Below are positions 3,510 to 7,389 of a stretch of DNA of 7,389 nt, piece by piece (the first letter of the stretch is position 1; every line of letters starts with the position of its first letter). The position numbers and the translations under genes are program-made. The notes under the pieces are model-generated. The model ran no database searches, had not been told where the DNA came from, and worked only from the letters and a program-made list of their open reading frames with translations. The stretch comes from Actinomycetota bacterium (GTDB lineage: Bacteria > Actinomycetota > Actinomycetes > Nanopelagicales > Nanopelagicaceae), in NCBI GenBank assembly GCA_009700405.1, contig WLMD01000083.1:1-7389 (forward strand), read 5' to 3'.

Positions 3510-6050
3510 GTGCCAGGAGTAAACCTCACCCGTGCCGAAGCCAAGGCGCGTTCAGGTCTAATAGCCGTACAAAGCTACGAGATTGACCTCAACTTGGTCG
3601 CTGGTGATGAAACCTTCATTTCGACCACAATTGTGAATTTCACATGTAACTCTCCAGGCTCTTCGACTTTTATTGATGCTGTAGGAAAAAGCATCATCTC
3701 AGCCACACTCAATGGCGCACCAGTGGATGTAAGTGCCTTCGATGGCGAAAGCGTGCACCTGCTATCTCTTGCATCATCCAATCAACTCGTCATTGCGGTT
3801 GAGGGTGTGTACTCAAAGTCAGGTGAAGGCTTACATCGTTTCGTCGATCCAGCTGATAACGAGGTCTACTTATATTCTCAACATGAAGTAGCAGATGCAC
3901 GCCGTACATTCGCGTGCTTTGACCAACCAGACTTAAAAGCAACCTTTGCGATTTCAGCTACCGTCCCAGCACATTGGGCGGTCATTTCAAATAATCCAGT
4001 TGAAAGCGCCGACCAAACAGGATCAAATAAAAAATGGATCTTCACTCCCACTCCACGAATCTCTACCTACCTCACAGCTCTCGTTGCTGGTGCATACCAC
4101 CGTGTTGATGATATTTATGTTGGCGAAAAAACTGTCCCGCTGGCTCTGTATTGCCGCAAATCATTGGCTGAAAGCATGGACTCAGAGGATATTTTCAAAA
4201 TCACCAAACAGGGTTTCGCTTTTTATGAAAAAGAGTTTGGCTTGGCATACCCATTTGATAAGTACGATCAAATCGCGGTTGCCGAATTCAATGCAGGGGC
4301 AATGGAAAATGTTGGTTGCGTAACATTCGCTGAAGACTATTTCGTCTTCCGTAGCAAAGTCACTGATAAGAATTACAACTGGCGCGCCAACGTGATTCTT
4401 CACGAAATGGCACACATGTGGTTTGGCGACCTAGTAACAATGACATGGTGGGATGACTTGTGGCTCAATGAATCATTCGCAGAATGGGCCTCATATTTCA
4501 CGCTAGAACAAGCGACTCGTTTTACTAATTCCTGGACAGTCTTCAACGCAGAAAGAAAGAATTGGGCATATCGCCAAGATCAGCTCTCTTCAACTCACCC
4601 GATTGTTGTCGACATGCATGACCTCGAAGCTGTTAAGACGAACTTCGACGGCATCACCTACGCCAAAGGCGCATCCGTTCTTCAACAGTTGGTATCCCAT
4701 GTTGGAAAAGATGAATTTATCGCCGGGCTTCGTCAGTATTTTGCAAAACACGCTTGGGGAAATACCACGCTAAATGACTTGCTTGTTGAGCTTGAAGCAT
4801 CAAGTGGGCGCGACCTTAAACCATGGGTTTCAACCTGGCTACAAACCGCTGGTGTTAACACCATGCGCGCCGAACTTGTAGTGAGCGGTGATACCTACTC
4901 ATCAATCTCAGTTGTGCAAGAAGCACCACTAGTGCCAGCTGAGTCCAAGGAACTTCGCCCACACCGGATGGCCGTTGGACTTTATGACCTAAAAGAAGGC
5001 GAATTGATTCGCCGCACCAGTGCCGAACTAGATGTTTCTGGCGCACTTACAGAAGTGAAAGAACTATCTGGAGAGAAGCTCGCTGATTTAGTACTCATTA
5101 ATGATCGGGATTTATCCTACGGAAAGATTCGATTCGATGAGCGATCACTAGCGACTCTCAAAGACCATCTTGGTGATATTAAGGACCCACTAAGTCGCGC
5201 GTTATGTTGGTCTGCAACATGGGACATGTTGCGCGATGGCGAGCTATCGGCCAGCAATTACGTGCCTATGGCTATTGAGGCATTGGCCGGTGAATTAGAT
5301 GATGCAGTTGTTTCGATGACACTTGCTCAACTTGATACCGCTGTGCAGTTGTTCGCGCAGAGCTCCCATCGAGAAGCACTCAGCGAAATGCTAGCCAACG
5401 GCATCGAAGCACTCCTTGATGCCACTAAACCTGGTAGCGACTTACAGCTTCAGTACGCACGTTCATTTGCCAGCGCGGCAAAAACTCCTACGCAGCATGC
5501 ACGAATTCGGGCAATGCTCGAGGGCAATCTTGAAGGACTTGTTATCGATGCCGACCTGCGTTGGCATTTCCTGGGCTGCCTTGCAGAGAGAAACTTGGTT
5601 ACAACTGCAGAAATCGACGCCGAATTGGTCAGAGATAACACTGCAAATGGACAACGTTATGCGGCCTTTTCCAGATCAGCATTTCCTGATGCTGCTGTTA
5701 AAGCAAAAGCATTTAACTCAGCCATTCATGATGGCCTGAGCAATCACATTCAAATTCAAACAATCCGTGGATTCCAACGTGCAACACATCGTGAGTTATT
5801 GACTGGATACGTCGAAAAGTATTTCGCAATTATTTTGGAAGTCTGGAATACACAATCTTACGAGACTGCGACAAACATCGCACAAGGACTATTCCCAACT
5901 TACGTGACTACTCAAGCTACGTTAGATGCAACCGAGCAATGGCTTTCCGGTACTGGCAAAGACGCCCCTAATGCGCTTCGCAGGATTGTTTCCGAATGTC
6001 GTGATGCATTAGTTCGTGCACTCAAAGCACAAGCCAAAGATGCAGATTAA
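3510..6050 (+). CDS. pepN: aminopeptidase N (M1 family zinc metallopeptidase)
   Basis: PepN removes N-terminal amino acids from peptides in the cytoplasm, in the last steps of protein turnover. The 846 residues match the actinobacterial aminopeptidase N type first described in Streptomyces lividans. An N-terminal beta domain (about 1-200) is followed by the thermolysin-like catalytic domain. GAMEN at 263-267 binds the substrate N-terminus. HEMAH at 298-302 with NES and Glu321 eighteen residues on gives the zinc ligands His298, His302 and Glu321, with Glu299 as catalytic base. Tyr384 is the expected transition-state tyrosine. The rest, from about 510, is the helical ERAP1-like C-terminal domain. 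There is no signal peptide. The frame is intact and all key residues are present. Its TAA shares four bases with the stop of the convergent HNH gene. Confidence 0.97.
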   Translation: MPGVNLTRAEAKARSGLIAVQSYEIDLNLVAGDETFISTTIVNFTCNSPGSSTFIDAVGKSIISATLNGAPVDVSAFDGESVHLLSLASSNQLVIAVEGVYSKSGEGLHRFVDPADNEVYLYSQHEVADARRTFACFDQPDLKATFAISATVPAHWAVISNNPVESADQTGSNKKWIFTPTPRISTYLTALVAGAYHRVDDIYVGEKTVPLALYCRKSLAESMDSEDIFKITKQGFAFYEKEFGLAYPFDKYDQIAVAEFNAGAMENVGCVTFAEDYFVFRSKVTDKNYNWRANVILHEMAHMWFGDLVTMTWWDDLWLNESFAEWASYFTLEQATRFTNSWTVFNAERKNWAYRQDQLSSTHPIVVDMHDLEAVKTNFDGITYAKGASVLQQLVSHVGKDEFIAGLRQYFAKHAWGNTTLNDLLVELEASSGRDLKPWVSTWLQTAGVNTMRAELVVSGDTYSSISVVQEAPLVPAESKELRPHRMAVGLYDLKEGELIRRTSAELDVSGALTEVKELSGEKLADLVLINDRDLSYGKIRFDERSLATLKDHLGDIKDPLSRALCWSATWDMLRDGELSASNYVPMAIEALAGELDDAVVSMTLAQLDTAVQLFAQSSHREALSEMLANGIEALLDATKPGSDLQLQYARSFASAAKTPTQHARIRAMLEGNLEGLVIDADLRWHFLGCLAERNLVTTAEIDAELVRDNTANGQRYAAFSRSAFPDAAVKAKAFNSAIHDGLSNHIQIQTIRGFQRATHRELLTGYVEKYFAIILEVWNTQSYETATNIAQGLFPTYVTTQATLDATEQWLSGTGKDAPNALRRIVSECRDALVRALKAQAKDAD

Positions 6051-6562
6051 GCCGTAGCTTCGCTGACTCCAAAAGGTTCGAGATAGGGCAACCATGCTCT
6101 ATCTGCATGACCGTTTCCGAGCACTCTCCATGCAGCACCCACAGGTGCACGCGGTATAGATCGCATGCGCCAACCCAAATCCTTTAGTGGCGTATCGGCT
6201 TTAGCATGATTGCAACGATGACAGGCAGAGACGACGTTCTCCCACACGTGCCCTCCGCCACGACTGCGCGGAATAACATGATCAATTGATGTAGCCGGGG
6301 CCGAACAATAAACACATCGACCACCATCACGGGCAAAGAGTGCACGGCGAGAGAGTGGGACTGCGCTGCGATAAGGCACCCGCACAAAACGATTGAGTTT
6401 GATGACAGTTGGTAGCGTGATTTCTCCACCTACGTAATGCAGAATGACTCCAGAATCCTCAATCATTGTTGCGCGAGAATTAAGTACGAGAATAAGTGCG
6501 CGGCGCTCTGAGACAACACCTAGCGGTTCGTAGGTGGCATTTAGGACAAGAGTGCGCGACAT
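6047..6562 (-). CDS. HNH endonuclease family protein
   Basis: This 171-residue protein has an N-terminal domain (1-75, beginning MSRTLVLNATYEPL) and an HNH nuclease-like core. Two zinc-binding CxxC pairs are visible (Cys83/Cys86 and Cys114/Cys117). Between them are Asp94-His95 of the IDHVIPRSRGG motif, with His95 the expected general base, Asn109 in WEN and Asn118 after the second pair. Metal-dependent DNA cleavage is what the family fold predicts, but the role of this widely conserved stand-alone actinobacterial/cyanobacterial type is not known to me. It is not next to a methylase, phage gene or intron. GGAG six bases before ATG 6562 supports the start. It converges on pepN with a 4-bp overlap and diverges from the MscS-like gene; the position resembles M. 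tuberculosis Rv2469c (from memory). Confidence 0.93.
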   Translation of the reverse strand: MSRTLVLNATYEPLGVVSERRALILVLNSRATMIEDSGVILHYVGGEITLPTVIKLNRFVRVPYRSAVPLSRRALFARDGGRCVYCSAPATSIDHVIPRSRGGGHVWENVVSACHRCNHAKADTPLKDLGWRMRSIPRAPVGAAWRVLGNGHADRAWLPYLEPFGVSEATA

Positions 6563-6573
6563 AAGTTGCTCCG

Positions 6574-6597
6574 ATCAGGCGCGTGGCTCGCGCCGAT
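6574..6597 (-). promoter_or_regulatory. GC-rich hairpin directly upstream of the HNH gene RBS
   Basis: GGCGCG (6578-6583) pairs with CGCGCC (6589-6594) around a TGGCT loop. With one bulged A (6577) the stem continues as ATC (6574-6576) with GAT (6595-6597), nine pairs in all. In the HNH mRNA it would sit one base before the GGAG site (6569-6572). No T-run follows, so it is not an intrinsic terminator. It could affect ribosome access or mark the 5' end; function is inferred. Confidence 0.45.
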
Positions 6598-6652
6598 TGC
6601 CACATCTTGCCTCAATTTGCGCATCCTTAGGCGTATTTACCCCTCTTTGAGT

Positions 6653-6658
6653 TAGAGT
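6653..6658 (+). promoter_or_regulatory. candidate -10 element, possibly leaderless MscS-like mRNA
   Basis: TAGAGT (TANNNT type) lies nine bases before the ATG at 6668, and no Shine-Dalgarno sequence precedes that ATG. This spacing would place transcription start at or next to the start codon, as in leaderless actinobacterial genes. I see no good -35 box 17-18 bases upstream, so support is limited. Confidence 0.3.
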
Positions 6659-6667
6659 CGCACCATT

Positions 6668-7213
6668 ATGAACGCTCGCGAACACCTATGGACCTGGTTT
6701 AGCGGCCCTCCCCTGCACATTCTCACCATCTTGGTTATTGCATTCATTGGTCAGCGTCTGGGGAGCCGAACCATTACAAAGACTATGAATCGCCTTGCAA
6801 GTGCTGACCTCATTCCTGGTCCAGGAAATATTGCTGCACGACAAAAAGAGCGGGCGCGCACTACAGGCACTGTTCTCACCAGCACTCTTAACGCAGTTAT
6901 TTGGATGATCACATTAGGAATGGTTCTCGGGGAATTCGGATTGAACTTGGGGCCACTTATCGCTTCTGCCGGAGTCATCGGTGTCGCACTCGGTCTTGGA
7001 GCTCAGACAATTGTTCGCGACGTGTTGTCAGGTCTGTTTATGTTGGTTGAAGATCAATATGGCGTTGGCGATCATGTAGTTGTTCTAGAAGTTTCCGGTG
7101 TTGTTGAAAAAGTAGGTTTGAGAATTACGACAATTCGAGATTCTGCAGGAACGCTTTGGTACCTGCGAAACGGTGAAATCCTAAAAGTTGGAAACCAATC
7201 TCAATCAGGCTGA
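6668..7213 (+). CDS. small MscS-family mechanosensitive channel, short C-terminus
   Basis: MscS channels open under membrane tension and release solutes on osmotic downshock. Three membrane segments fit: about 15-32, 68-88 and the pore helix 93-125, which is rich in Gly/Ala (LGLGAQTIVRDVLSGLFML pattern) as in MscS TM3. The beta domain follows at about 126-176 (VEDQYGVGD, then GVVEKVGLR and LRNGEILKVGN). At 181 residues it is well short of E. coli MscS (286). It ends after NQSQSG, where relatives usually continue (NKSQGW type) into the alpha/beta cytoplasmic vestibule. The next codons in frame show no continuing homology, so this is not a simple one-base frameshift visible to me. The last 13 bases overlap the 3' end of the convergent glbO. 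The start lacks a Shine-Dalgarno site. Confidence 0.88.
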   Translation: MNAREHLWTWFSGPPLHILTILVIAFIGQRLGSRTITKTMNRLASADLIPGPGNIAARQKERARTTGTVLTSTLNAVIWMITLGMVLGEFGLNLGPLIASAGVIGVALGLGAQTIVRDVLSGLFMLVEDQYGVGDHVVVLEVSGVVEKVGLRITTIRDSAGTLWYLRNGEILKVGNQSQSG

Positions 7214-7389
7214 TTAAGAAGATGCGTAGCGGCGGCTTCTAAGTAATCCCATAACTCCTGCTTTAAATCTGCAGCAAGATTCATTTCATCAACAGCACTT
7301 CTCATACATGAAACCCAAGCATCTCTGGCCGAAGTATCAATGTGAAAGCCACCATGCCTGATACGCAGTCTTGGATGTCCACGTTCCTC
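7201..7389 (-). CDS. glbO: truncated haemoglobin, group II (trHbO), C-terminal part
   Basis: Only the last 62 codons are in the window; the 5' end lies beyond 7389. The segment opens with EERGHPRLRIRH and continues to RDAWVSCM, closely like the same region of mycobacterial trHbO (RGHPRLRMRH and RDAWLRCM, from memory). Trp25 of this fragment corresponds to TrpG8, a conserved haem-pocket residue of group II truncated haemoglobins. These proteins bind oxygen and other small ligands and are linked to respiration and oxidative or nitrosative chemistry. The TGA stop is at 7201-7203, and the reading frame overlaps the end of the convergent MscS-like gene by 13 bases. The fragment is too long for the usual minimum only when its missing N-terminus is included, so it is annotated as partial. 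Confidence 0.93.
   Translation of the reverse strand, partial: EERGHPRLRIRHGGFHIDTSARDAWVSCMRSAVDEMNLAADLKQELWDYLEAAATHLLNQPD

Overview
The window looks like a piece of an actinobacterial chromosome. By eye its base composition is moderate (near 45-50% G+C), intergenic gaps are very short, and several stop codons overlap or nearly touch. The ordered set rpiB, pepN, a small HNH protein and the truncated haemoglobin glbO recalls, from memory, the Mycobacterium tuberculosis neighbourhood Rv2465c-Rv2470. Low G+C together with this compactness suggests a streamlined freshwater actinobacterium of the acI/Nanopelagicales type. That placement is inference; no marker gene here proves it.

Left part (1-2300): a tRNA-Gly(UCC) with encoded CCA is followed by two genes for exported proteins that diverge from a 283-bp intergenic region. 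The leftward gene encodes a 376-residue secreted collagen-like protein with 49 Gly-X-Y triplets and a C-terminal domain I do not recognise. The rightward gene encodes a 225-residue secreted protein with a Gly/Met-rich tail and ends in a clear intrinsic terminator. This pair is the accessory, least explained part of the window.

Middle part (2301-6050): rpiB (ribose-5-phosphate isomerase B) converges on trmB (tRNA m7G46 methyltransferase), with only 4 bp between their stop codons. trmB is interrupted by an in-frame TGA where relatives usually carry arginine, so it is either a recent pseudogene, a split gene or a sequence error. pepN (M1 family aminopeptidase N, 846 residues, GTG start) diverges from trmB.

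Right part (6047-7389): an HNH-family protein gene converges on pepN, the two stop codons sharing one TTAA. A short MscS-like channel gene diverges from it and runs into the 3' end of glbO, overlapping by 13 bp. The channel stops where relatives normally begin their C-terminal cytoplasmic domain. glbO is cut by the window edge.

The conserved genes are individually housekeeping (sugar phosphate metabolism, tRNA modification, peptide turnover, osmotic protection, oxygen/haem chemistry) and do not form one pathway. I did not find a clear new multi-gene system. The best candidates for follow-up are the divergent collagen-like/Gly-Met-rich secreted pair and the interrupted trmB.
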